A DNA stretch of 64,000 nucleotides, taken from assembly GCF_009829685.1 (NCBI RefSeq), contig NZ_VWSD01000002.1:1-64000 (forward strand). Reading direction: 5' to 3'. The stretch comes from Cellulomonas citrea (lineage in GTDB: Bacteria > Actinomycetota > Actinomycetes > Actinomycetales > Cellulomonadaceae). The position numbers and the translations under genes were made by a program. Below the pieces are notes generated by a model. That model did no database searches, was not told the origin of the DNA, and saw nothing but the letters and a program-made list of their open reading frames with translations. This document shows positions 1 to 8,212 of this stretch, piece after piece (position 1 is the first letter of the stretch; each line of letters starts with the position of its first letter).

Positions 1-384
1 GCAGCCTCGCCCACCGCGACCCAGAAGCCGGTGCCGAAGCCCGCCGCGAAGCCCACGACGGCCGCGCCGGCGGCACCTCCCCCGGCACCGGCCCCGGCGG
101 CCGGGTCGACGAGCTCGCAGGTCATCGCGGGCACGGCGATCTCGATGCGGTACGGCACGGTGCAGGTCGCGGTCACCTTCACCGGTGCTGCGATCACGGC
201 GGTGCAGACCCTGCAGGCGCCCAGCGGCGGCGAGTCGTCCCAGATCAACGCCTACGCCACCCCGATCCTGGCGCAGGAGGCCGTCGCGGCGGGCTCCGCG
301 GCGATCGACACCGTGTCCGGGGCCACCTTCACCTCGCAGGCCTACAAGAAGTCGCTGCAGTCGGCCATCGACCAGCACGGCTGA
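1..384 (+). CDS. FMN-binding domain protein, C-terminal part (5' end outside window)
   Basis: The reading frame is open from base 1, so the gene starts upstream. What remains is a low-complexity Ala/Pro/Lys linker (roughly the first 40 residues) followed by an FMN_bind domain. The domain holds the flavinylation motif DTVSGATFTS; the Thr of SGAT (codon 325-327) is the expected acceptor of covalent FMN. In this family the domain is extracytoplasmic and carries electrons in membrane redox chains. The next gene, one base downstream, encodes ApbE, the enzyme that attaches this FMN, which supports the assignment. The N-terminus, and so any signal peptide or membrane anchor, cannot be seen. Confidence 0.85.
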   Translation, partial: AASPTATQKPVPKPAAKPTTAAPAAPPPAPAPAAGSTSSQVIAGTAISMRYGTVQVAVTFTGAAITAVQTLQAPSGGESSQINAYATPILAQEAVAAGSAAIDTVSGATFTSQAYKKSLQSAIDQHG

Positions 385-385
385 C

Positions 386-1120
386 ATGCGACGCGTCGAG
401 GAGGTCATGGGTCTGCCGATCTCGGTGGACGTCCGGGACGAGGACCACGGACAGGTCGACGCCGCGCTCGACGCCGCCTTCGCGGTGCTGCGCGCGGCCG
501 ACGAACGGTTCAGCCCCTACCGGCCCGACAGCGAGCTGAACCGGCTGCGACGCGCCGAGCTGACCGAGGACCAGGCATCCGACCAGATGCGCGAGGTGCT
601 GGCCATCGCCGCCCAGGCGCACGACGACTCCGGCGGTGTGTTCGACGTGCACACACCCGACGGGCTGCTCGACACCGACGGTGTGGTCAAGGGCTGGGCG
701 GCCCAGTGCGCCGCCGACGTCCTGGTCGCGGCGGGGCTGACGCGCTTCTGCCTCAACGCCGGCGGCGACGTCGTGCTGCGGGGCGAGCCCGAGCCCGGGA
801 GGCCCTGGGACGTGGCGGTCCGCGACCCTCGGGACCCGAAGGCCGTCCTCGCCGTGCTGGGCGTGCGCGACGGGGCCGTCGCCACGTCGGGCACCTACGA
901 GCGCGGGCAGCACGTCTGGGACGGCAGGACCGGCTCCGTCGACCTGCCATTGGTCGCGGCCACCGTCGTCGCCGCCGATCTCACGGTGGCCGACGTGCTC
1001 GCCACGACCGTGCTCGCGATGGGCACCGACGGGGTGGACTGGGCGCTGCGGCACGGCGCCGCGACAGTCATCGTCGTGACCACGGACGGACAGATCCTCG
1101 CGGGCACCCCGCAGGGTTGA
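386..1120 (+). CDS. apbE: FAD:protein FMN transferase (ApbE family)
   Basis: This 244-residue protein transfers FMN from FAD to a threonine in SGAT-type motifs of exported proteins. Family features seen are FSPYRPDSELNRL near residue 45, the GVVKGWAAQ and LNAGGDVVLRG segment in the middle, VATSGTYERG, and ADVLATTVLAMG near the C-terminus, where the family places Mg-binding acidic and Thr residues. It is shorter than the enterobacterial enzyme (about 330-350 residues) and has no clear lipoprotein signal, as in many actinobacterial copies. ATG 386 starts one base after the stop of the FMN-binding gene, so the two are translationally coupled and probably form substrate and modifying enzyme. Confidence 0.9.
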   Translation: MRRVEEVMGLPISVDVRDEDHGQVDAALDAAFAVLRAADERFSPYRPDSELNRLRRAELTEDQASDQMREVLAIAAQAHDDSGGVFDVHTPDGLLDTDGVVKGWAAQCAADVLVAAGLTRFCLNAGGDVVLRGEPEPGRPWDVAVRDPRDPKAVLAVLGVRDGAVATSGTYERGQHVWDGRTGSVDLPLVAATVVAADLTVADVLATTVLAMGTDGVDWALRHGAATVIVVTTDGQILAGTPQG

Positions 1121-1180
1121 TCCGCGGCGCCAGACGGCGCGGACACACCGGCACGGCCCGGGACAGACCCGCCCCTCGCG

Positions 1181-1220
1181 GGTCCGGACCGCTCAGCGCG
1201 GGTCCGGACCGCTCAGCGCG
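1181..1220. repeat. Two tandem 20-bp copies spanning the histidine kinase stop codon
   Basis: The unit GGTCCGGACCGCTCAGCGCG occurs at 1181-1200 and again at 1201-1220 with no mismatch. The second copy contains the TGA stop of the histidine kinase (complement 1213-1215), so the duplication covers the gene's 3' end and leaves a spare copy of the stop region downstream. Each unit also contains the palindrome GGTCCGGACC. It looks like a recent slippage duplication; a terminator role is possible but there is no T-run. Confidence 0.8.
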
Positions 1221-2457
1221 GGGCCGGCAGCTCCAGCGTGAGCTGCGCACCGCGCTCGCGGTCGTCGCGCGCGCCCGCCGTGACCCGCCCGTGGTACTTG
1301 CCGGCGATCTCGGCGACCAGGGCCAGGCCCAGTCCGTAGTGCTTGCGCCCGTCGCGCCCCGTCCCGCCCGATGCGAACCGCTCGAACACCTGGGCGCCCT
1401 CGGCGATCCCGGGGCCGTCGTCGATCACCCGCACCCGCACCACGGCGCCGTCCCGGACCACGTCGACCACGACGGCCTGCTCCGCGTGCTCGATCGCGTT
1501 GTCGACCAGTGCCGTCACCGCCCGGCGCACCGGCGACAACGAGGCGACCGCCACCGCGCTGCGGTCCCCCGTGCAGTGCAGTGTGCGGCGCCGGGAGGCC
1601 GCCACCGCCGACGCCGCGTCCACCACCGCCCGCGCCGTCGCCGCCACGTCCACCGGTTCGGGTCGCACCTCACGGTCGTCGGCGGCGAGCAGCAGGTCGT
1701 CGAACAGCCCGGCCAACGCGTTGGCGTCGCCGTACAGGCCACGGACGTCGTCGCGCACCGCCGTCGGCAGGTCCGGCACCTGGGTGTCCAGGTGCCGCCC
1801 GAGCAGCTGGACCCGGGTCGACAGCAGCGTGAGCGGTGTGCGCAGCTCATGGCTGGCATCCGCGACGAACCGGCGCTGCCGAGCCAGGGAGTCCGCGAGC
1901 GGCCGCACCGCGCGGCGCCCGAGCCACGCACCGGCCACCCCGGCGAGCACGACGCCCACGGCACCGGCGAGCAGCACCGCGGACGCGATCCGCTCGCTGA
2001 TCTCCCGGTTCTGGGTCGGGTCTACCGCCACCTGGACCACCCGGTCGTCCCGGGCGACCGTGAGCACCGCCACCCGACCGAACGGGGTGCTCACGACGCT
2101 CTGCACCTCACCCCCCTCGGTCTGGGCCGCGGCCAGGGCAGTGGTGTCGGGCAGGCCGTCGGGCAGGTCGCTGCTCGACTGCTGCGCCCCGTGGCCGCGG
2201 TCCCGGTCCACGACGGTGACCCACAGGTCGGACGAGGCGTCGTGCACGTCGTCGATCGAGCGCGCGGCCTGCTGCCGTCGGCTGTCCGCCTCGGCGTTGA
2301 GCGCATGGCGGGCACCGAGCAGCGCGACCAGCGCCACCCCGAGCACTGCCGCGAGCACGACCGCCGCGCTGAGCACCCCGAGACGGAACGAGGCGTGGGC
2401 CAGCTCGACCTGCTCCGGCGTCCGTGGCGCTCGGCCCCGGACGCCCGGCGAGGTCAC
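1213..2457 (-). CDS. Two-component sensor histidine kinase
   Basis: This 414-residue membrane kinase has a first membrane segment at about residues 24-49, an extracytoplasmic sensor region of about 100 residues, a second membrane segment at about 157-179, a short HAMP-like linker, the HisKA motif SHELRTPLT with the phospho-accepting His near residue 203, and an HATPase domain with DNAIEHA, DDGPGI and YGLGLAL. GTG 2457 overlaps the TGA of the upstream response regulator as GTGA, so the pair is coupled. The signal it senses is unknown. It converges on the ApbE gene. The 3' end lies inside a 20-bp tandem duplication. Confidence 0.9.
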   Translation of the reverse strand: MTSPGVRGRAPRTPEQVELAHASFRLGVLSAAVVLAAVLGVALVALLGARHALNAEADSRRQQAARSIDDVHDASSDLWVTVVDRDRGHGAQQSSSDLPDGLPDTTALAAAQTEGGEVQSVVSTPFGRVAVLTVARDDRVVQVAVDPTQNREISERIASAVLLAGAVGVVLAGVAGAWLGRRAVRPLADSLARQRRFVADASHELRTPLTLLSTRVQLLGRHLDTQVPDLPTAVRDDVRGLYGDANALAGLFDDLLLAADDREVRPEPVDVAATARAVVDAASAVAASRRRTLHCTGDRSAVAVASLSPVRRAVTALVDNAIEHAEQAVVVDVVRDGAVVRVRVIDDGPGIAEGAQVFERFASGGTGRDGRKHYGLGLALVAEIAGKYHGRVTAGARDDRERGAQLTLELPAPR

Positions 2458-3143
2458 CGCTCGCCCAGTCGGTAGCCGACGCCGCGCACCGTCGCGACGA
2501 CCTCTCGGCCGAGCTTGCGCCGCAGGTAGTAGACGTAGGTGTCGACCACGCCGATGTCCTCCGCGTCGGCGAACACCAGGTCGAGCAGCTGCTCGCGGCC
2601 GAACACCTGGGACGGGTGCCGAGCGAGGGTCTCGAGCAGGTCGCTCTCGCGTTCGGACAAGGCCACCCGACCACCGGCGTCGCACACCACCTCGTGGGTG
2701 CCCGGGTCGAGCAGCCCACCGGGCACGGGGACCTGGTCGGACTCCTCGTGGTGCCGACGCACGAGGGCGCGCAGCCGGGCCAGCAGCTCGTCCAGGTCGA
2801 ACGGCTTGGCCAGGTAGTCCTCCGCCCCGGCGTCCAGCCCCTCGACCCGGTCGGCCGGGTTGCCCAGCGCCGACAGCACGAGCACCGGGGTGTAGACGCC
2901 CCGGGCACGCCACCGCGCGAGCACGTCAAGTCCCTCGAGCGCGGGCAGGCCACGGTCGAGCACCACGACGTCGTAGCTGCGGGACAAACCGAGGTGCAGC
3001 CCCCGCTGCCCGTCCCGGGCCGCCTCGACGTCGAAGCCCTCACCTGTGAGCAGATCCGTGAGCATCGCGGAGAGCTGCGGGTCGTCCTCGACGAGAAGCA
3101 GCCGACGGCGTGCGACCGGGCTGGTCACGACCCACCCGCGCAT
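2454..3143 (-). CDS. OmpR/PhoB-family response regulator
   Basis: The product has up to 229 residues. The N-terminal receiver domain has the acidic pair in LLLVEDD, the phospho-acceptor Asp in VVVLDRGLP (about residue 63) and the conserved Lys in YLAKPF (about 113). The C-terminal winged helix has the Trans_reg_C pattern LSERESDLLETLARHPSQV and VVDTYVYYLRRKL, ending in TVRGVGYRLGE, so it should bind DNA as a dimer on phosphorylation by the coupled kinase. The start is not settled: ATG 3143 is the longest choice, and a GTG nine or so bases into the VVTSPV stretch would also give an intact domain. Targets are not evident from the window. Confidence 0.9.
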   Translation of the reverse strand: MRGWVVTSPVARRRLLLVEDDPQLSAMLTDLLTGEGFDVEAARDGQRGLHLGLSRSYDVVVLDRGLPALEGLDVLARWRARGVYTPVLVLSALGNPADRVEGLDAGAEDYLAKPFDLDELLARLRALVRRHHEESDQVPVPGGLLDPGTHEVVCDAGGRVALSERESDLLETLARHPSQVFGREQLLDLVFADAEDIGVVDTYVYYLRRKLGREVVATVRGVGYRLGER

Positions 3144-3191
3144 CTGGTCACCAGCCGAGACTAGTCCGCGCCGCCCACCCGGCGCGGGACG

Positions 3192-3797
3192 TCACCGCAG
3201 GTCGACGAGGAGACCCACCGCGATCGTGGCCATCACGCCGGCGATCACCACGTCGAGCACGCGCCATGCGGCCGGGCGGGCGAAGAGCGGTCCGGCGAGC
3301 CGCGCCCCGAAGCCCAGGCCGGAGAACCACAGGATGCTCGCGCAGCAGGCACCGAGGGCGAACCACCACCGGCCGGCCCCGTAGCCCGCCGAGACCGAGC
3401 CGAGCAGCACGACCGTGTCGAGGTACACGTGCGGGTTGAGCCACGTGAGGGCGAGCGTCGTGCCGAGCACCCGCCCGGCGGGCACCGGCGGCCCACCGGT
3501 CTGCGCGGCCAGCCCGGTCGGCCTGATCGCGCGACGCAGCGCGAGCCCGCCGTACACGAGGAGCACGGCGGCGCCGAGCACCGAGACCACCGCGAGCACC
3601 GCGGCGTTCGCCGAGACGAGAGCACCGACGCCCGCCGTGCCGACCGCGATGAGCACCAGGTCGGACCCGGTGCACACCGCCACCACGAGCCCGATGTGCT
3701 CACGGCGCAGCCCCTGCCGCAGGACGAACGCGTTCTGCGCTCCGATCGCGACGATCAGCCCGAACCCGAAACCCAGCCCCGACCAGATCGCATGCAC
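3192..3797 (-). CDS. LysE/ArgO-family amino acid exporter
   Basis: This 201-residue protein has five to six hydrophobic segments and the LysE family signatures GAQNAFVLRQG near the N-terminus and TWLNPHVYLDT in the middle. LysE and ArgO export basic amino acids such as lysine and arginine from the cytoplasm; the substrate here is inferred from the family. GTG 3797 abuts the TAG of the upstream membrane-protein gene with no bases between, so they are probably translationally coupled. LysE is normally controlled by a LysR-type regulator (LysG) encoded beside it, but no such gene is present here. Confidence 0.85.
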   Translation of the reverse strand: MHAIWSGLGFGFGLIVAIGAQNAFVLRQGLRREHIGLVVAVCTGSDLVLIAVGTAGVGALVSANAAVLAVVSVLGAAVLLVYGGLALRRAIRPTGLAAQTGGPPVPAGRVLGTTLALTWLNPHVYLDTVVLLGSVSAGYGAGRWWFALGACCASILWFSGLGFGARLAGPLFARPAAWRVLDVVIAGVMATIAVGLLVDLR

Positions 3798-4910
3798 CTA
3801 GCGCCCGTCCTCCTCGTCCGCCCGAGGTTCGGGCGCGTCCGGGATCCTGCCACCGGCCGGGCCGCCCGCGACGGCGCCGACCAGGGTGTGGGCACGCCGA
3901 CGCACCCTGACCGCGGCCGGCGCCGGGCCGGTGACCCACACCGCCACCGCGACCAGGACCGCGACCAGGGCGACGGTGACCGAGGTCGCGACCATCGGTG
4001 CGGTCGCCGCCGTGAGGAACGCACGCACGACGGCCCCCGGCACGCTCGCGGGCGCCTGCGACACCGCGACGGCTCGGGCCACCGCGACGCCGACGGCCAG
4101 CACGGCCATCGCCACGACCTCACCGACGGCCGCCACCGCCACGGCCCTCCGACGACGCACCGCGACCAGCACGCCGCCGACGACGAACGCCAACCCGATC
4201 GGTGCGAGCCAGGCACCGGTCATGAGCACCAGCTCGTAACCGAGCCGCAGGCTCGGCAGCTGCTGCACCGTGGCGACCTCCACCTGTCGGTCGATGTCCG
4301 GCACGCGCGCCGCCAGCGCGAAGCCCTGGGCGACGAGGCGGTCACGCACCGCCGCCACGATCGGACGCAGCTGGACGGTCAACGTGCCGTCGTTCGACCC
4401 CACGACCACCGCACCCGGATCGCCTGCCAAGGTCGCGGTCGCCTGGGTGTGGGTGGCCCGCAGCGCCTCGCGCCAGACGGCAGCGAACGCATCCGAGTCG
4501 ATGAAGGCCTCGGTGCGCGAACGCATCAGGCCGTCGATCGCCTGCACCGCCGTAGGGCGCAGCGCCTCGAGCGCGGCCGTCGTGCGCGGCCCCGCACCCA
4601 GCTGCACCAGACCGTCGACCAGGTCGTTGGTGAGCTGGTCGATGTCGACGGCCTGGTCCACCGCTGCCACGACCTGGTCGGTGAGGAAGGCCTGGACCGC
4701 GGGGTCGTCCGCGAGCGGGGCATACGTCGCCACGAAGCGGTCGGTGTCCGTGAGCGTCGACCTCGCCCAGGCGCTCACGACGGCGAACGGGGACACCAGC
4801 AGCCCGATCACGACGAGCGCGACCGCGACCGCGGTCCGCCCACGGTGACGGACGGGGCCCGTCGCGGACCCGCGGTCCGCCGCCGGGTCGTTCGGCGCTG
4901 TCGGGCTCAT
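3798..4910 (-). CDS. Actinobacterial membrane protein of unknown function
   Basis: This 370-residue protein has a cytoplasmic N-terminus, one membrane segment near residues 27-48, a large soluble region (about 50-240) rich in Ala, Thr and Asp, then three further hydrophobic segments (about 245-335) and a charged tail. The layout, with a large extracytoplasmic loop between membrane anchors, is common among conserved actinobacterial hypothetical membrane proteins. I recognise no catalytic motif. ATG 4910 is preceded by a good Shine-Dalgarno sequence, GGAGGC. It is the first gene of a two-gene unit with the LysE-type exporter, but a functional link is not shown. Confidence 0.75.
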   Translation of the reverse strand: MSPTAPNDPAADRGSATGPVRHRGRTAVAVALVVIGLLVSPFAVVSAWARSTLTDTDRFVATYAPLADDPAVQAFLTDQVVAAVDQAVDIDQLTNDLVDGLVQLGAGPRTTAALEALRPTAVQAIDGLMRSRTEAFIDSDAFAAVWREALRATHTQATATLAGDPGAVVVGSNDGTLTVQLRPIVAAVRDRLVAQGFALAARVPDIDRQVEVATVQQLPSLRLGYELVLMTGAWLAPIGLAFVVGGVLVAVRRRRAVAVAAVGEVVAMAVLAVGVAVARAVAVSQAPASVPGAVVRAFLTAATAPMVATSVTVALVAVLVAVAVWVTGPAPAAVRVRRRAHTLVGAVAGGPAGGRIPDAPEPRADEEDGR

Positions 4911-5018
4911 CTCGCCTCCGTCCGCACCACCCGGCGCGGGCGGGCGGGTGCCGGCCCAGGATTGCACGACGCGACAGCCTCCGCCGCCTGGTGACCAGGC
5001 CCGACGCACCTGCTCCGG

Positions 5019-5100
5019 TAGGATGGCCGTGGTGTGCCGGGAAGTCTGGTCGGCCGTCACGATGCCGTCCGGGTCGCGACGCTCGCTCCTGTGAGGACCC
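5019..5100 (+). promoter_or_regulatory. nhaA promoter and structured leader, candidate cation riboswitch
   Basis: A -10-like TAGGAT at 5019-5024 is followed by about 75 bases before the nhaA ATG. The leader contains GCCGGGAAGTCTGGTCGGC (5036-5054), which can fold as GCCGG/TCGGC around a nine-base loop, and further complementary GC segments. A short structured leader directly before nhaA is where the nhaA-I (Li/Na) riboswitch class occurs. I cannot run a covariance model, so the class is only a suggestion. Confidence 0.35.
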
Positions 5101-5102
5101 CG

Positions 5103-6473
5103 ATGAACGTCACGACCCGTCTGTCCGCCGCCACCCGCCTGCGGCTGGCGCTCACCCGCGAGACCACCGGCGGGGCGCTGCTGCTCGGTGCCGCCGTCCT
5201 GGGTCTGCTCGCCGCGAACTCCCCCGCGGCTGACGCCTTCGAGAGGCTGCGCCAGGCCCCGGTGGGCCCACCAGGGCTGCACCTGTCCGTGTCGACGTGG
5301 GCCACCGAGGGGCTGCTGGCCGTCTTCTTCTTCGTCGTCGGTGTCGAGCTGGTGCGCGAGCTCGTCGTGGGCAACCTGCGCGACCCCCGTCGTGCCGCGG
5401 TCCCCGTCCTGGCCGCCGTCGGGGGGATGGCCGTGCCCGCGGCGTTGTACGTGCTCATGCTCGCGTGGGCCGGGGACCTGTCCGCCGTGCACGGCTGGGC
5501 CATCCCGACCGCCACCGACATCGCCTTCGCGCTCGCCGTCCTGGCGGTGGTGGGCCGCGGGCTTCCGGTGGGGGTGCGCACCTTCCTCCTCACGCTCGCG
5601 GTGGTCGACGACCTGCTCGGCATCATCGTCATCGCGGTCTTCTACGCGACGTCGCTGCACGTGCTGCCGCTCGTCGCGGCCCTTCTCGGGGTGGCGCTGT
5701 TCGCGCTGCTGTCCCGGTCACGCGCTGGGCGTTGGTTCACCCTCGTCCCGGTCGCCGTGGCCACCTGGGTCGCGCTGCACGAGTCCGGCGTGCAGCCGGC
5801 GGTCGCGGGGGCGCTGCTCGGGCTGGCCGTTCCTGCACGCCCGGTGCTCGGGGAACGGCACTCGCGCGCCCACCGGTACGAGGAGCTCGTCCGGCCGTGG
5901 TCGGTCGGCATCGCGCTGCCCGTGTTCGCCTTCTTCGCCGCGGGCGTCGCGCTCGGGGACCAGGGCGGCTCGGTGCTCGTCGACCCGGTGTTCGTCGCCG
6001 TCGTGGTGGGACTCGTGCTGGGCAAGCCGCTCGGCGTCATGCTCGTCACCACCGTGCTCACCCGGACGACCCGGCTGCGACTGCCTTCGGGGGTAGGGCT
6101 GCGCGACCTGGCGCCGATCGGTCTGCTCACGGGTGTCGGGTTCACGGTCTCGCTGCTCATCACGCAGCTGTCGTTCGCCGACGGCCCCCAGGTCGCGGCG
6201 GGCAAGATCGGTGTGCTCGCCGGCTCGGTGCTGGCCGCCCTCGGCGCCTCGGTGGGGCTGCGGCTACGGGTTCAGCGGGTGCGACGCACCAGGACGGCCG
6301 CCGCATCGTCCGGGTCGACCAGCACGGGTGCACCCGCTGCTCCTGCACCCGGGACGACGAGCTCCACCGCACCGGAGGCCACCACCTCGAGCTCGGCGCC
6401 CGGGGCGACCAGCACCGAGGCCAGCCGCCCGAGCCGCGAGGCGTCCTCGTCCGAGACGCGCACCACCCGGTAG
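5103..6473 (+). CDS. nhaA: Na+/H+ antiporter NhaA
   Basis: This 456-residue inner-membrane antiporter exports Na+ (or Li+) in exchange for protons. It has about 11-12 hydrophobic segments and the family hallmarks FFFVVGVELVRELVVGNL, PTATDIAFALAVLAV and VVDDLLGIIVIAVFY, where the VVDD aspartates are the ion-binding pair. ATG 5103 was preferred to the upstream GTG 5034 because it follows a GAGGA-like Shine-Dalgarno sequence and starts close to the conserved region. The last about 65 residues (after RLRVQRVRR) are Ala/Ser/Thr-rich with no membrane segment. They are read antisense to the C-terminus of the convergent mntR gene, giving an overlap of 202 bases. Confidence 0.92.
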   Translation: MNVTTRLSAATRLRLALTRETTGGALLLGAAVLGLLAANSPAADAFERLRQAPVGPPGLHLSVSTWATEGLLAVFFFVVGVELVRELVVGNLRDPRRAAVPVLAAVGGMAVPAALYVLMLAWAGDLSAVHGWAIPTATDIAFALAVLAVVGRGLPVGVRTFLLTLAVVDDLLGIIVIAVFYATSLHVLPLVAALLGVALFALLSRSRAGRWFTLVPVAVATWVALHESGVQPAVAGALLGLAVPARPVLGERHSRAHRYEELVRPWSVGIALPVFAFFAAGVALGDQGGSVLVDPVFVAVVVGLVLGKPLGVMLVTTVLTRTTRLRLPSGVGLRDLAPIGLLTGVGFTVSLLITQLSFADGPQVAAGKIGVLAGSVLAALGASVGLRLRVQRVRRTRTAAASSGSTSTGAPAAPAPGTTSSTAPEATTSSSAPGATSTEASRPSREASSSETRTTR

Positions 6474-6955
6474 CGCCCGGCGGGGGCGAGCGAGAGCCGC
6501 TCGACCGGGGGCAGCGGCGGCAACGAGCCGTCGGCCGCCGGGATCGGGTCGCCGTGCGGGTCATGCCGGGGCTGGCCGAGAAGCGCGTCGACCCGTTCGA
6601 CGAGCAGGTCGCTCGCGGCGTGCTCGAGTCGTTCGGCGTCGTCGTGCACCTCGCCCCAGTCGTAGCCGAGCGAGGTCACCAGGAAGGTCTCGAGCAGCCG
6701 GTGCCGGCGCACCATCGCCAGCGCGTGCACCGTGCCCTGCGCGGTGAGGCGCACCGGTCGGTACGGCTCGTACTCGACGAGACCCTGCGCCGCGAGCCGG
6801 CGCACCGTGTCCGAGACGCTGGCCTGCGTGGTGCCGAACCGCGCTGCCAACCCCTTCGTGGTGATCGGCGCGCCGCCCCACTCGGTGGCCGACCAGATCA
6901 CCTTGAGGTAGTCCTGCGCGACCGCGCTGATCTGCTCGACTCCCACGCTCGCCAC
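6272..6955 (-). CDS. mntR: DtxR/MntR-family metal-dependent regulator
   Basis: This 227-residue protein has an N-terminal winged helix (ISAVAQDYLKVIW, GLAARFGTTQASVSDTVRRL, about residues 8-65), a dimerisation/metal domain with RRHRLLETFL and HDDAERLEH, and a C-terminal SH3-like FeoA domain (about 150-215). This is the three-domain DtxR/IdeR layout. Such proteins bind DNA when loaded with Mn2+ or Fe2+. GTG 6955 lies one base after the mntH stop, so it is cotranscribed with the Mn2+ transporter. This makes Mn2+ the likely ligand and mntH the likely target; the palindrome at 8213-8228 is a candidate site. Iron sensing cannot be excluded by sequence alone. Confidence 0.88.
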   Translation of the reverse strand: MASVGVEQISAVAQDYLKVIWSATEWGGAPITTKGLAARFGTTQASVSDTVRRLAAQGLVEYEPYRPVRLTAQGTVHALAMVRRHRLLETFLVTSLGYDWGEVHDDAERLEHAASDLLVERVDALLGQPRHDPHGDPIPAADGSLPPLPPVERLSLAPAGRYRVVRVSDEDASRLGRLASVLVAPGAELEVVASGAVELVVPGAGAAGAPVLVDPDDAAAVLVRRTR

Positions 6956-6956
6956 C

Positions 6957-8210
6957 CTAGGGTGCGAGCACCGTGAGCACGACGAGCGCCACGTTGAGCG
7001 CGACGACCAGGCTCACGGCCGTCCAGGACAGCACCCGCAGCAGCGGGCGTGCCGCGTGCTCCCCCATGACGGAGCGGTCGCCGTTGAGCCGCACGAGCGG
7101 CACGAGAGCGAACGGGATGCCCAACGACAGCAGCACCTGGCTGAGCACGAGCGCCCAGGTCGGGTCGACCCCGAGCCCCAGCACCACGAGCGCGGGGACC
7201 AGCGTGACGACACGGCGCACCAGCAGCGGGACGCGCACGTGCAGCAGCCCGGCCATGATCGTGGCCCCCGCGTAGGCACCGACGGAGGTCGAGGCGAGCC
7301 CGGAGGCGAGCAGCCCGATGGCGAAGGCCGTGCCGATGACGGGGCCGAGCGCACCGGTGATCGCCGCATGCGCCCCGTCGATCGTGTCGGTCCCCGACTG
7401 CCCGGACAGCGCCGAGGCCGCGAGCAGCAGCATCGCGATGTTCACCGTGCCGGCCAGCCCCAACGAGCCGACGACGTCCCAGCGGGTGGCCCGCAGCAGC
7501 CTGCCGAGCGGCTCGGCCCGGTCGGCTCCACCGAACCTGTCCCGCACGAGCGAGGAGTGCACGTAGATCGCGTGCGGCATCACCGTCGCCCCGAGCATCC
7601 CGGCGGCCAGCAGCACGGAGTCCGGCCCGGCGAACCCGGGCACCAGCCCGCCCGCGGCGCCGGCCCAGTCGACGGGTGCGACCGTGAGCCCGGCGAGGAA
7701 CCCGACCGCGATGACGACCAGCAGCCCGATCACCACACCCTCGAACGGCCGCTGGCCGCGCCGGGACTGCACGAGCAGCAGACCGATCGAGACCGCGCCG
7801 ACGATGAGCCCGCCGACGACGAGCGGCAGGCCGAACAGCAGCCGCAGCGCGATCGCGCCGCCGACCACCTCGGCCAGGTCGGTCGCGGCGGCGACCAGCT
7901 CGGCCTGGGCCCAGTACGCGAGCCGGGGGCCGCGACGCATCCGGTCGCCGAGCACCTGCGGCAGGCTGCGCCCGGTGACCAGGCCCAGCCGGGCGGACAG
8001 GTACTGGACGAGCACGGCGATCGTGTTGGCGACGACAAGCACCCAGACGAGCAGGTACCCGTAGCGGGCACCCGCGGTGACGTTGGCGGCGACGTTGCCC
8101 GGGTCGACGTAGGCCACGGCGGCGACGAACGCGGGGCCGAGCAGCCACGGGAGCGAACGGCGCGGGCGGGCGCCCGTTCCGGTCCGAGGACGTTCGAGAT
8201 CGGTCGCCAC
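6957..8210 (-). CDS. mntH: Nramp-family Mn2+ (divalent metal) importer
   Basis: This 417-residue proton-coupled importer has 11 hydrophobic segments. The metal-binding residues of the family are present: DPGN at residues 36-39 (Asp and Asn ligands) and MPH at about 211-213 (Met ligand) in the unwound helices 1 and 6. GTG 8210 has no Shine-Dalgarno sequence, and the palindrome 8213-8228 ends three bases before it. Transcription therefore probably starts very close to the start codon and is directly blocked by the bound repressor. It forms an operon with mntR. Confidence 0.92.
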   Translation of the reverse strand: MATDLERPRTGTGARPRRSLPWLLGPAFVAAVAYVDPGNVAANVTAGARYGYLLVWVLVVANTIAVLVQYLSARLGLVTGRSLPQVLGDRMRRGPRLAYWAQAELVAAATDLAEVVGGAIALRLLFGLPLVVGGLIVGAVSIGLLLVQSRRGQRPFEGVVIGLLVVIAVGFLAGLTVAPVDWAGAAGGLVPGFAGPDSVLLAAGMLGATVMPHAIYVHSSLVRDRFGGADRAEPLGRLLRATRWDVVGSLGLAGTVNIAMLLLAASALSGQSGTDTIDGAHAAITGALGPVIGTAFAIGLLASGLASTSVGAYAGATIMAGLLHVRVPLLVRRVVTLVPALVVLGLGVDPTWALVLSQVLLSLGIPFALVPLVRLNGDRSVMGEHAARPLLRVLSWTAVSLVVALNVALVVLTVLAP

Positions 8211-8212
8211 GA

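Noticed and set aside
2458-2913. N-terminal extension of the histidine kinase frame upstream of GTG 2457
   Set aside because: It is antisense-free but lies over the response regulator in another frame with no family match; the GTGA overlap gives the natural start.
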